Of a DNA stretch of 64,000 bases, positions 35,117 through 46,665 are shown in pieces (the stretch's first letter is position 1; every line of letters starts with the position of its first letter). The notes beneath the pieces are model-generated. The model was not told where the DNA came from and searched no databases. It worked only from the letters and a program-made list of their open reading frames with translations. This DNA is from Taenia hydatigena. Lineage: Eukaryota; Platyhelminthes; Cestoda; Cyclophyllidea; Taeniidae. The stretch is from NCBI GenBank assembly GCA_036345935.2, contig JADWOT020000010.1:3984641-4048640 (forward strand), written 5' to 3'. The position numbers and the translations under genes are program-made.

Positions 35117-35216
35117 NNNNNNNNNNNNNNNNNNNNNNNNNNNNNNNNNNNNNNNNNNNNNNNNNNNNNNNNNNNNNNNNNNNNNNNNNNNNNNNNNNNN
35201 NNNNNNNNNNNNNNNN
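35117..35216. other. Assembly gap, 100 N
   Basis: There are exactly 100 N. This round number is commonly used for gaps of unknown size, so the distance between the palindrome arms is not known. Confidence 0.95.
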
Positions 35217-36344
35217 CGTTAAACGCAACGAAAGCCCCCAAATATAGCAGACTTAATAGCGCCCAACAAGCATTTAATCAAACAATACATGCCACATGTC
35301 CACAAAGTGAAAAAAAGACTAAGCTGAAACTATACACAGCCATATAGGGATGTTTGGTGGACAAAAGGATACTTATGGAAATGGTCTGAACGTATGTGTT
35401 CTTTCAATGCAATTATCGCGGGGTAATCAGTAAAGCATTCTGTACAGTAAAGGCGTGCTTCCAATTCACCAATTCTTTAAGCTAAATACGGCACAATAAG
35501 GATTAGGGGCTTGCATGGGAAACTAAAGCTTTGGCAAAGAGGCAGAACAAATCAAATTTAATGGAAAATAGACATGCCAGATCACAAATATGCGTTTTGA
35601 TGAGGTGATTGCAAAGCAGACTAGAGGGTTAAATCTGTGCGACGCACATGAGACACACGTTATGATTCAATCTAATTTTAGAGTTTAGAAGAGAGCGCTT
35701 TTTAAGTTTATTAAAAAATTACATGAAACAAGACCAACGCAGGGATTTTAAAACTGTTCAAGCTTTTTGATGCATTAAAGCCAACTCAATAGTTTGGCGG
35801 TGTGTTAAGCAAACCGGACAACACGCACGTCTGAATTTTGAAGCCAAAATATGCTTGGAGTAAGAGGTCGAACTCCCATCGGTGACTGCCAAAGTACTGT
35901 CTGAGAACGGCAGGGATCTTCTAAGTCGTCTATTTACTAAGCGAGTTATTGTATTCAGATCAAATTAAAAGTCAGTCAAGTCGTCATACTTTAGCTGTTA
36001 ATAATCTTTCCCTCGAACTCATATGAATAGACGTGAGGATTGCCAAGCATCGAAATGCACAACTTCAAACAAGTCCATTGGCATGCACGGGTATGAGTGT
36101 AAATGGAAAAGGGCATTATAATAGTGAAGAAAGCATACCTCGGTGCTCGCGAAACAGGTGTGCTAAGTAAAGGATGGCGGTATTTAATGACATTAGGCAG
36201 GAGCTGCATTCGAGGGGTTTCATATTGGTATAGATGAAGGTCCGCGCTAAATTTACTCCGAAAAGAAACGCGCTAAATGAACCCGCCCTTAAATTTCAAA
36301 TGCATTAAAACACAGAGGAGCATTAGTTAACCACAAAGCAGGCA

Positions 36345-36677
36345 ATGCAGATGCTTGAGGAAGGTTTACTGCGATTCGCCGGATTCGTTGCCGATTATAG
36401 TTCTAGAAGTATTTGCAAAACATATTTCTACCCCTCCTATTTGAGATATTATTTGATAGAAAGAACCTCTCATTCTGATATGCATTTTAGATGTTTTTAT
36501 TTTAAGACTCGTGCAAGGAAATCTCATTACCTCATTGTCACGTTGACTGGAAGAAGTGTTTTACTGAGTTGCAAAGCACTGGAGTGGAATGCGGAGAAAC
36601 GATTTGTCCATTTCACTCAACCAGACCAACATTTGGGTAGAGACTCACTGCACGCGCTAATTGCTAAGCGCTCGTAG
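36345..36677 (+). CDS. 110-aa ORF intact in both arms, right copy
   Basis: Partner of 33176-33508, with the same length, start and stop. Its replacements relative to the left copy are Lys for Asn, Ile for Thr, Leu for Met and Arg for Gln. Product unknown. Confidence 0.4.
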   Translation: MQMLEEGLLRFAGFVADYSSRSICKTYFYPSYLRYYLIERTSHSDMHFRCFYFKTRARKSHYLIVTLTGRSVLLSCKALEWNAEKRFVHFTQPDQHLGRDSLHALIAKRS

Positions 36678-37756
36678 ACGGAGATCCTGAGTCTCACTGC
36701 TTGCGGTTTATTTTAAGTCGAGTTATGGTTTCGGATAAATATGCGCTTTCGTTATGAAATGATCCTTTTTAAAGAGAGATGAACAATCCTCACAGTTTTA
36801 ATGGATGCTTAGATCACCAACATGACCTGTCAAACTTTGGGAGGATGAATAGTGAATAGACTTGTGCATTTTAGGTGGAAATACTCTATTAAAACGTCTC
36901 GGATTGCAACAGCAACTACCGCTGATAATGCCGATTACAAATTTTTTTGATGAGACCAGGTACAACAGGAAGAGATTTCACATAAATTCTTAGAGTTTAT
37001 CGCCTGCTCAGCAATCGACAGTTTCTGGACGCAAATTTTTTGAAAAATCAAACAGGTGTAATGTCTTAATCTATATTTGCCTAAGTTGCTTTTGCTAGGT
37101 TATATAAATAAAGGATTTTTTAGCATGTAGCCACTTCTTTGGCATACTGTGATCACCCGCTGAAAAGAGATATTGACCGAATAGATCTAGATATAGGAAC
37201 ACTAATAGAACATTATAATATCGAGCATTTTATAATTTTACTTGCTTAGACACAATCACAATGAAAACCTATTAAATGTCCAGATATTTTGAACACTTGT
37301 TTGTCCAATTCTCTCTTCACTAGTTCCGCATTTTACATTACCAATATCCTGCCAATTAAGTCACAGTAGTATTCATTAAGTAGCTTGCTTAGATTCACAT
37401 TGATATAATCTATTTAAAAAGGACAACGATTTTGCCATTGCATCGCTGTTGGTCACAAAGTTAGATGAGTGAGGAGCACGAGAAACATTCAGCCAAAGAA
37501 CCCATGAATGCCTTGCGTTGGGATCCAAATTGTATGTTAGCATTGCCTACGCAGCATGCTAAGCTGTCTCTAATGTAATTCTGTGCAGCAGTCCAAAAGT
37601 GTGCTGTTCTAGCCAGCCGAAGATGTATGCACATGGAACATTAAAGAGTTGGCTGTGTCCTCATCATTAAAAACGCCATTTTGGCTGACCTGCAATGACT
37701 TGGATGGTAAGTTCATCGTAACCTACCTTTAGTAAGTCCAAAAGGCGCTATGCACT

Positions 37757-38047
37757 TTAAGAATTAAATGTATTATTAAAACGAGCTGCGTTTTGTGGTA
37801 AAAATGTGCTCTGCATGCTACTCAGAAAGCACAACAAACACCCCGTTTCGTGGCTGTAGATTACGCATGACCTATTCTGCGTTTGTCTACAAATGTTAAT
37901 TGGATTCCCAGCCTTATTCTGAGTATATATTCGTTTAGGTCGGTCTAGAAGACGCCAGTTTTTACCGCCATTAATCAAACTAATTTGTAAAACTGGCACA
38001 ATCATGCAATCATTTGTCCTATTTTTTGAGATTTTACGTGCCTGCAC
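37757..38047 (-). CDS. Coding-like ORF conserved in both arms, right
   Basis: Partner of 31813-32103 on the opposite strand. The frame is open throughout, with changes such as KAGN for KTEN and HETGC for HETEC. It has the same uncertainty about start and function. Confidence 0.3.
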   Translation of the reverse strand: MQARKISKNRTNDCMIVPVLQISLINGGKNWRLLDRPKRIYTQNKAGNPINICRQTQNRSCVIYSHETGCLLCFLSSMQSTFLPQNAARFNNTFNS

Positions 38048-38850
38048 GTAAGCAAATTAGTTTGATTATTTTCCGAGGCTAATGGCAATCAAATCAATCC
38101 TGAAGGATTGCATTATAACCTTATATTTATGCGACTTCTAAAGTTTAGCAGGGCTTTGAGTAACAATGAGGATTGTTAAAGACGTATTCAGGGAAAATGA
38201 ATCAAACTTTCCATAACTGTGCAGAAAAGTAAGAGAAAAATAAAAAAACGCTTGTGCGTTTACAGTAGACATGATAGCAATGACTCGATTTGCCGTGTTA
38301 AGAAATGCAAATTGATTTCGATCCTACTCTTTACGCTGCATTTGGCATATTCTCAAAGCAATAGTAGGTTGAACTTCTTTGCACTTTTTGGAAAACCAGA
38401 ATAGGTGTGAGCAGGAACTAAGGTTAAAAAGTGTGAAAAATGTAGGCGAGGTCATCATGGAAGCGATTAAACTGGTGGTCGTGGGCTGTTACTCGTGGCT
38501 GCAAGTGAGTAATTTTGCATCGCGGAGCATTGTAGGATAGAAAGAGAATAAGGGATTACAACACGGCTGCCGCGTCTCAACCACAAGTCGCAGCTGAACA
38601 AAGCGGTGCTGAAGTGATTGCTATGTACTTATGCAATCTCACTGCTCCATTAGGGTGTCTGCGACCAATCGCAGGGCTACGAATTCTGCGTTTGAGAGCA
38701 CCACAATCACTAGTTGATTAAGAGAGCGGCCGGCAAAAAATTTTGGACCCGTGTTTGGATAATTAAATGCACCCTATCGCTCCGACTCGAGTTTCTCTTG
38801 ATGGTCACAGCTAGCGTTTGCAAATGCCTCATTCTGTGCAAAAGTCTCCA

Positions 38851-39696
38851 AGTTTTGCGCGTACTTTGTCTGTATCATCACCAAGCTGTTGTCTTAGAAG
38901 CCTCAAAGTATTATGTAAGGTGTTTTTGATGGCAGAATGATCGTGAAGTGGAGCAACGCTGATGATGATTTATTGGCTGATGGTGACGAAACGGAAGATG
39001 GATAGGGGCAGCGATGCTTCAAAATGAGTGCACATAGACGTTGTCGTCAGAGGAGCAATGAGAATTAGCAGGCAAATGGCAATGCTATTGCTCGGTTGCA
39101 TAGCTATTGTGCCCGAAGGGACACAATAGCTGCTTTGGACTCAACCACAGCAAGATCATTTATATCCAGGCATTAAGGGATGCTGATGAAAGCATTATTT
39201 GCACAACAGTCCTGGCATCATATCTTAACAATATGATGACAATGTAGTAGGGCAGCCTGAACGCATGTCGGTCAACGTAGAGGATCAAAAGGATGCAAAA
39301 GGCAATTCCGCTAACACCTTTGACATCTGGTGACGCGCTATCATCCCTGGTATCACCCCCTAGTCCCACGCAAAACAAGGCTGGTTTCCAGTCAAAACTA
39401 CTGCCAAATGAGGGAAGGAAAGGGCAGCCATAGTTGCCTCAACATCACCTGGATTCTCAATGTGCTCTAGAGTCATGTCAGGGCGTCGAAAGGGGGTTAA
39501 ACAGAATCACATCAAAACTAGTGATGATTAAACAATTGTGAGCTGCATCGCAAAAGCATTAGGTTATTTTGCAGGATTACTAAAAGGAACAAAAACAGTA
39601 TGAATTAGCGTATGACCATGATGGTTTGATTACTTCTACGGTGGATTGCACACACTGATTGCGATTCTGTTTGGCAGCCAGAACTCTAGACAATGT
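38851..39696 (-). repeat. Dispersed repeat B, copy in right arm
   Basis: Mirror of 30165-31010. The 43-codon frame with the signal-peptide-like start is kept here, with Pro for Leu near its end and Gln for the final Arg. Confidence 0.6.
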
Positions 39697-39810
39697 GTAT
39701 TCCATTCAAGTCACTTCCAGTCGATTTGCCAAAGCGCAAGCTGCTCACATTTGTCCCCGCATTGATGGCGCATAAATCAGTAGAAGTTCGACCGTGCGTG
39801 GTTTTTAGAG

Positions 39811-39823
39811 TATATATATATAT
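39811..39823. repeat. (TA)n microsatellite, right arm
   Basis: A 13-bp TA run, four dinucleotides shorter than its left-arm partner at 30030-30050. Confidence 0.95.
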
Positions 39824-40113
39824 GTACTTGGTGAGCTCAAGTAACGTCTAACATTAAGTATCCTTCGTAATAAATACCTTAACCGCAAATGTGTTTGAGC
39901 TTGGAATCATTCCATTCACAAATCAGATCACCTCTGTCACTCGCAGATGACCTTACACTCCTTCACTTTGCTAGACAAGTTCTTTCATTAAAAGAGCTCA
40001 AATCGTTCCCACCTATTTAAAAGTCACTCGCGGATCCGAAAGACGCATAGCATTCTGATTGCTTCACTGAGAGATGATATCGAGGATGCATCAAAACCGC
40101 GGTCATAACTTAA

Positions 40114-41005
40114 TCACCCATGCCATTTTACGTGCCACGTGTGAACATGCTCACTTTGGCGCGGTAATTTCAGATCTCTCGTTTCTAATTGATCACATCT
40201 TTGTCTGCATGCCGCTTCAGAACACTTTATCCATATTCTAGACCAAATCTCCATTGCCAACTTTATCGGGGTGTGTTTTATTGCAGTTAGGTTAATATGA
40301 TCCCACTGAAAGCTCGCAAGGGCTTCACGGATTCCGTAGCTCGTATCTATGTCACATTTATGTTGGCCTAGACTTTCAACCGAATCGTAAAGCAAAATGG
40401 TCAACTTTGTAAACTTAGCAAGTTATTTGATAGCATACTCAAAAGACTAATGTTAAGAACTGCAGTATGGACGCAGTGGCACTACACGCAGACAAGTAGT
40501 CTTCGCAAGATCGTCATAATTGGCAAAGTATGATTTCGCTTATCTTAATTCTCTTGTGAAATCGTCCTTAAGCGCGCTGCCTCGCAGGTGCACGAAACCA
40601 CTTTAAGTAGAAAAACTATAATCACGTGCACCAAGGCATGCTCACGAATAAGGATGCTATAAAAGCGTGGACCCTTAAAGTACGTACCATAAAGCGCGAC
40701 TACACCCTCACTGCTAGCTAACCGATGTAAATCAACAACGCGATGAGTCGCCAGGGTGAATGACCGACTAGTGCCATCAAACAACTTTCCAAATACTATG
40801 TTGCGACGATAGTAGTAATGCTCGCAATATAAGCAGGCCTATTGCTTGAAGAAGTACAGTAATTAAGCTCGAATGGCAAAATTACCTCGACTGAGTGCTC
40901 CGGCTAAAAATCATTAGGGACACAAATTGTTGACACTCTACTCTCAAAATTAGTACCTTCGCCGGTTATCACAAACAACTTAAGGAAATTACATTTATAC
41001 GACGC
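40114..41005 (-). pseudogene. Decayed coding region in three frames, right arm
   Basis: Mirror of 28848-29637. Segment 1 is broken here by TAG (minus strand of 40904-40906), where the left arm has CAG. Segment 2 (40545-40784) stays open. Segment 3 (40114-40404) runs 34 codons further than the left copy because the left TGA is absent. The different lesions in the two arms indicate independent decay or assembly of two alleles. Confidence 0.4.
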
Positions 41006-41119
41006 TTACGCACTTCGCATTCGATGCCAATCTGCTGAACCCCACGAGGTCGCTTACGGGCATCGCAGCACGTAATTGACGGTTAAGGAACAAGGCAATT
41101 GAATTTAACTTTATCATCG

Positions 41120-41599
41120 TAAATGATATCAGCTAATTAAAAGGATCTGCACGAAATCCTTACATTCTTTTGATGAAGTGTAGCACTATATTTTAAGTCT
41201 TGCACAAACCATGCCTTTGTTTAATTTTGTTAAGAGGAGGAAAGATCATAGAATGTAGCACGCGTAATAAATAATAATTTGTTTTTAGCAAAGCCTGTTG
41301 AATGGACTCATGCATTATTTGCAATTAGTAGTCTTAAATAGTTGGCAATGAATCTCTAGTAATGAAGATTAATTTAAGTGAATTTATCTGCCATTATCAA
41401 ATCGATTTCCGCATTTTAAAGATTCAGTGCACAAAAGCTGAAAACGATGTTAGATAATCCCAAGTTGGCACAGTTAGCATGCCCTTATTTCTACCATTAG
41501 TTCAGCAAAGTTGGTAAAATAGCTATTGTTCCCTAAATTTGAGTTAAAATACACGTTGACCGGAACCGATTCGAGGTGCCAATTTTGATGTCATCCAAC
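41120..41599 (-). repeat. Dispersed repeat C, copy 3 (right arm)
   Basis: Mirror of 28254-28733 and thus an inverted relative of 10629-11092. Confidence 0.8.
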
Positions 41600-43143
41600 T
41601 GCAACTATGTTTTAAATACAGCGGTAAAAAAAGAAGAGAGCAAAATAAAGCCAGATTGCATGAATTGTAGCAATTGTGAAGGAAACATGAATTAAGAATG
41701 TCTAGCCTATGAATGCATGTGGCTGACGCAGCATAATAATTTTCCATTTCAGTGCCAAAGTTAGTGAGAAGCAAACAAACATTTGCGTAAAAACAGTGGC
41801 CGCCTTAGCAGAGAACAAGCTGGCATCGATCCGTACTGAACTACTGACTCCGGTTAATCTCTGGTGCTTATCTTGTCATTATTTTATGGTTTGCACTCAC
41901 GCAGACGCATGACGTCACCAATACTTATGCAGCCTCCTCTGTTGAATACATAAGTCTGTCTCAAAGGACAATACACCCACTAGCACAAAATTTTCTTCGA
42001 GTTGGTGACTTTTGCAATATCATGGCTCTACCGTCAATATTTTGGTTTATTTGTAAGGCAAACATACTTTCTATGCGGAATTTATGGTTGCTGTGAGAGA
42101 CTTAATTAGTAAAGTGCGATCTGAAGCAAAGGCATTAACGGTACATTAAAGAATAGCCACATATATGCTTGGTTTACATGTAATAAATTCATCCAAGGTG
42201 AAAACCCTATCATCTATCAGAGCCAATGCACAAAGAATTCAAAGTTTCTAAAAAAGATTGTATTAGGCAAAGCCAACGCTACTAATTTTTATAATCTATT
42301 TATACCTATTGGATTTATTCAACAAAATTTGAACTTCTGCCGGGAAAGGGTGACGGTTCTTCTAGCTTAACACTTAACTTTGTTTATTTTGCTATCAGCA
42401 ATGGTTATTTCCTATTTGCCGGAGAGCTCTGAAACAATTTTGCAAATGCGTAGGGTTTTATTTTCTTTGCGATGCGATTGTGTGTTGCAGCATTGTTGAA
42501 GACTCAGCGATCTAGACTGACGCGACTAAAATGTCAATATCCATTTAAGACGTGCCTCAATGCATAACTTGCCTTGCGCTAATTTTATAAGATAAAAGCA
42601 ATATTTCTCAGATTAGCAGGAAACAATTGCACCTGTAGGAAAAATATTTAAGAGGTCGCGTATGTGACTAGGACGCAATGCAGACGATTAGAAACCTAAA
42701 CCCGTTGCTATTATGGTCGCACTTAATGGATTGGTTTCATGAATGTCACTCTCTGCCTAGTTGGTGGGACAAGTTACTTGCAGGCGATAAGGCATTTGAT
42801 GTTAATTAATGGATCCTTTTAACGTGGCTCCCACTAAAAACAATTGAATCAGATATAGCGGTTCGGTATAGTTCCATGCTAGTCTGCGTTCCACGAGCTC
42901 AGCATTGGCACGGTCACTAACCGTCCAGAGAGAATTGCTGGATTTCACATTTGTTCAACGCTTAAGTGTAAAATTATTATGCTGCGTCGGCCACATGCAT
43001 TCATAGGCTAGACATCACCTAACACACCACATGAAGGAGTAAATGTCACGAGAACACCGTTGAAGATCGGCGAGCACGAGTGCAGAGCTGAAAGTACAGT
43101 GAGCACAAGGGTCACGCGGGACAATCAGTGACAAGACGACTGG

Positions 43144-43178
43144 TATATAAGCAGGCACACCTCAGCATGCAAGTCAGC
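43144..43178 (+). promoter_or_regulatory. TATA box plus initiator of unit R3
   Basis: TATATAAG at 43144-43151 and TCAGC with its A at 43176, again 32 bp apart. The ATG of the family frame follows at 43203. Confidence 0.6.
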
Positions 43179-43202
43179 TTAGAAGAGAGCAGATTCGGAG
43201 AA

Positions 43203-43412
43203 ATGGTGTGGGGAAGTTAGCCATGTTTGTATCCGTGGAAGTGGGCACCGTGGGGAGAGGTTGTGAAGGGATCGGGATGTGAACAGAAGTGGGTATTGTG
43301 GTCTGTGCAGAAGCCACACTATTGGTCGCCGTGTGAGTGGTCGTGGGAGCAGAAGCCGAAATGGTGGTCGCCGTGCGAGCAACCGTGGGGATGGTCGCAG
43401 CAATGGTGGTAA
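43203..43412 (+). pseudogene. Trp-rich frame, copy R3 (stop at codon 6)
   Basis: The family frame runs 70 codons from ATG to TAA 43410-43412, longer than L2 because of an in-frame linker (GEVVKGSGCEQKW). Codon 6 is TAG (43218-43220), shared with L3. Past this stop the frame is uninterrupted and very Trp-rich (YPWKWAPW, SPCEWSWEQKPKWW, PWGWSQQWW). A short 5-residue product or a non-coding transcript are the alternatives. Confidence 0.45.
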
Positions 43413-43579
43413 CCAGCGACCACCACCGAGGTTATGCTTACACCGAGGCTTGTGAAGAAGTCGCCAATTGTCATGGAGGTGAGGGCGCTAGTCACTTGTG
43501 TGCATGCCCTTCTCTACTTTCCTCTCGCTATGGACGCGCAAATAATGCCATTGTTCCCGTTTATTTCTTCAGGTGCTTA

Positions 43580-43585
43580 ATAAAT
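43580..43585 (+). terminator. Poly(A) signal AATAAA of unit R3
   Basis: AATAAA in 'gcttaataaatgattaga', homologous to 4219 and 23540. Confidence 0.5.
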
Positions 43586-46441
43586 GATTAGATACCTGTG
43601 GGCCAGCTTACGCTAAGAGCTCCTCTTCTGTGTTTCAATGTTGTCTATGCGGGTTCATTAGCAAATTTATGCGGAGTTAATTTTCTTTCCTTTAGTAGTA
43701 TTGCGTTCGGTTATTATGGGGTTTCTCTACATTATGCATTTATACTCTTTGTGTTTTTGTATGACAGTCTTTGGAGCGCTTCTGTTCATATGTCAAATGG
43801 CATTAATTAGCTACATTCAGAACAAATTGCATAAGCCATATGCATGAGCAACATTCTTGACTTTGTAACTGTGCAGTGTTGTAAGCTAACGTCAAAATTA
43901 TCGGGACTGAATAAATTTCTTAGGAAGCCTTGCTAAAATAGCTAGCTTAATAATCCGACTACCTTTACTGATTCCCAGCAGCTTTTTTGATTAACGATGC
44001 GAACTGAGGAACTTCGTTTTCGTAGAAATTGCTGGATCAAATAAACACATACTCTTGTGTTTTTTTAAATCCCCATATCATTGTGTCGTGAGGCTCATTC
44101 ACTGTCTGGATGTTGATGAGAGCACTCACACCCCCTAAAATTTGCACCTGTCAGTATATCTGACACTTTATGATCCGTTTTGCGTTCCATCTTCCAGTGT
44201 TGGATGGATACGTGAGACTTCGTTTCCTCAGCCATCCATTATTTCCCTACCACGTCAATTCAGCCACTCACACCATGAGCGTCCATTTGACATTGGTGAA
44301 TATGATTTGAATTTATCTGTTCCGCAAACTAAACTTCATTCGGTTTCGGGCCCATGGCGGATGACGGACGAAGAAAAGATAAAACGCAGCAGTTTTGCGG
44401 CTAACGTGGGCTGTTAAAATGGCGTATACTGCTTGAAGACTGACAGCCGCGTCTGCAACCGTTTTACATTGAAAGCTTTAGGTAACGTCTGGCTCATAAC
44501 CTTGTCTATGCACATGCTAAAGTGGCTAAAGAATCAGAATATCATGCTCAAGGCAAATTCTGTGGCGTAATGTCTCCTAAGCACTCTGCAGCATGGCATC
44601 GCCTTGTCCCAGACTAAACAGAGTGATAGTTCATTGTGTCATAACAATTAAATTAGCTTAGATAGGTTGGATCAAGAAAATCACACATAATCACATCAAT
44701 ATCTTGGGAAAGGGCAAAAGTGAGAGAGCGTCTCCCTTGGTTTGTTGGCACTGCTGGACCTGTCACTTTGCAAAATGTCGTTTTAATGGAAAGCACCGAG
44801 TTTGTTAGTGCATTGTTGTTAGTCGAATTGATAAGCAACACCACACACTCAATCTTGGTTTTTATGCAGACACCAACGACCGTAAGCAAAGCATTCCTTA
44901 CCTGCACTTGCGTGCTCTCAACTTAACCAACGTAATAAAACTTGTCAGCCAAGTTCAACTGGCACCCAAGGACTTTATAATCAGTAGCAGAATCTAAAGC
45001 TGGAAATATTCAGCTGACCACTGACCCTGATGAAAGATAGAAGCCCCTTTTATTACCAGATCCCAAAGCAATAACGTGCATTGCACATTGCACACGGAGT
45101 TGTGGACCATGCGAGTAAGTTAGGTAGTGCTTTGAGCGTGACTTCACATTAAGCATCTGTGATAGCTCTCCGGTGTTAGTTTCTTGACGTAAAAGACCAA
45201 ATTCAAAGCTGGAAAATCTTTTGCTTTTGTGGAATTTGGCAGCAGTTTGTGTGCACTTTGCTGCTCACTACTGGGGTGTTTGTCTTAACCGCGATCTTTT
45301 TTAGCAATGCAGGAACTCACGGAATGCAAATAAAATTATTTGAATGAGCTGCTGACGCAAAGCAGCACAAGATACGTGCTTAGTTTAGACGTGCACCTAT
45401 TCATCTATCGCCTGCTAAGTACGTCAAACTACTAAAAGAACCTGACTCGGTTGGCCTACTTGAGCCATTCTGGGGCATGTGAACATCATGAGAAACCAAA
45501 AGTTCTACTCATTTACGATACAACTTGATGCCTTGATTCCCTGCGACTGATGGCGTTTACCAAGTGCACGCAGTAGAAGCTTGTTTAGCCTAAAACAATT
45601 AATGAACTCTATGCGGTTCTTAAGGAACATGAATGCTAATTCTAACACGAACAGACGGCAATAGGTGACTTAAAGAGAAGTCTGACGTGCTATTTAAGTT
45701 TCGCGTATGCATCTAACACTGGGGACGGGGACGCAAAATAGATCGTAGCGTGTCAGATGAATTGACAAAAGCAAATGCTGCAGAGAAAAGGTGTCCTTAT
45801 TTATGTCTGAACAGTGACTGATCTGCATGACGCGATGGGATGCAGATGGCTTAACGAAACACAAAATTTTGCAATCACTCGCTCCAACAATTTTTTCGAC
45901 TACGAAATTCCCTTTTTTGCTTGGTTCAACAAAAAAAGAAACCAGGAATGAGAAAAGGTACTAGGATTCCTAAACCCATTAACTTGGCTTAGCTTTCTAT
46001 AAATTTTGTATGGTCGCAAAGAGTTTGGCACCTGTACATCCTACCGCACAGTTCAAAAGCAAGAATCTCGCTTATTATTCTAGTTTGCACAAGTTATTCT
46101 GAAAGCAGACTGATAGCGCCTTTTACACGTGAACAGGAGTGTTACGAAGTCTGCCAACCATAGACACCAAAAAGTATAAGTGCATAATAAGGAGAAAACC
46201 ATAAATAAAAACATATATAACATCCATTTGAATATGCTGCTCCATCCTAAATAGTTAATAATGAAACACAGAAGACCCGGTTTAAGTTAGAGCCCAGATA
46301 TCGAATTATTTATTAAGCCGTTACAAGCGATAAACAAAAATAATAGAATTTGTTGCACGTTCATAGCAAGAGCAAAGTAGAGGAAGGCATGCACACCGCC
46401 AACTAGGTCGGTGTAGGCACGACCTCGGTGGTGGTTGCTGT

Positions 46442-46603
46442 TTACCACCACTGCTGCCACCATCCCCATGGCTGGTCACACGGCGACCACCATTGTGGCT
46501 TCTGCTCACACGACCACTCACACGGCGACCAATAGTGCGGCTTCTGTTCAGACCACAATGCCCACTTCCACGGATGCGAATATGGCCAACTTCCCCACTC
46601 CAT
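46442..46603 (-). CDS. Trp-rich mini-protein, copy R2 (intact, 53 aa)
   Basis: Minus-strand frame from ATG 46603-46601 to TAA 46444-46442, 53 residues, beginning MEWGSWPYSHPWKWALWSEQ and ending PWGWWQQWW, with 14 Trp. With L2 it is one of only two copies free of internal stops. The promoter is TATATAAG at 46665-46658 (minus strand) and the poly(A) signal is AATAAA as TTTATT at 46309-46314. Within the frame it differs from L2 at 11 positions but from R1 at only 2, while upstream and downstream bases follow L2. Function unknown. Confidence 0.45.
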   Translation of the reverse strand: MEWGSWPYSHPWKWALWSEQKPHYWSPCEWSCEQKPQWWSPCDQPWGWWQQWW

Positions 46604-46657
46604 CCCTTCCACTGTCTCTGCTTTCTTTGGACCGGCCTGCGTGGCGAAGTGTGCCTG

Positions 46658-46665
46658 CTTATATA
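46658..46665 (-). promoter_or_regulatory. TATA box of unit R2
   Basis: CTTATATA on the plus strand reads TATATAAG on the minus strand, about 55 bp upstream of the ATG of the R2 frame. Confidence 0.55.

Larger units (their letters stand above)
42215..44255 (+). repeat. Trp-rich dispersed unit 3, right (R3)
   Basis: Mirror of L3. It contains the TATA box, the interrupted frame and AATAAA at 43580-43585. The 46-bp inverted repeat member lies at 42970-43015. Confidence 0.7.

Noticed and set aside
35038..35241. ORF spanning the N run
   Set aside because: It exists only because N codons were not counted as stops.
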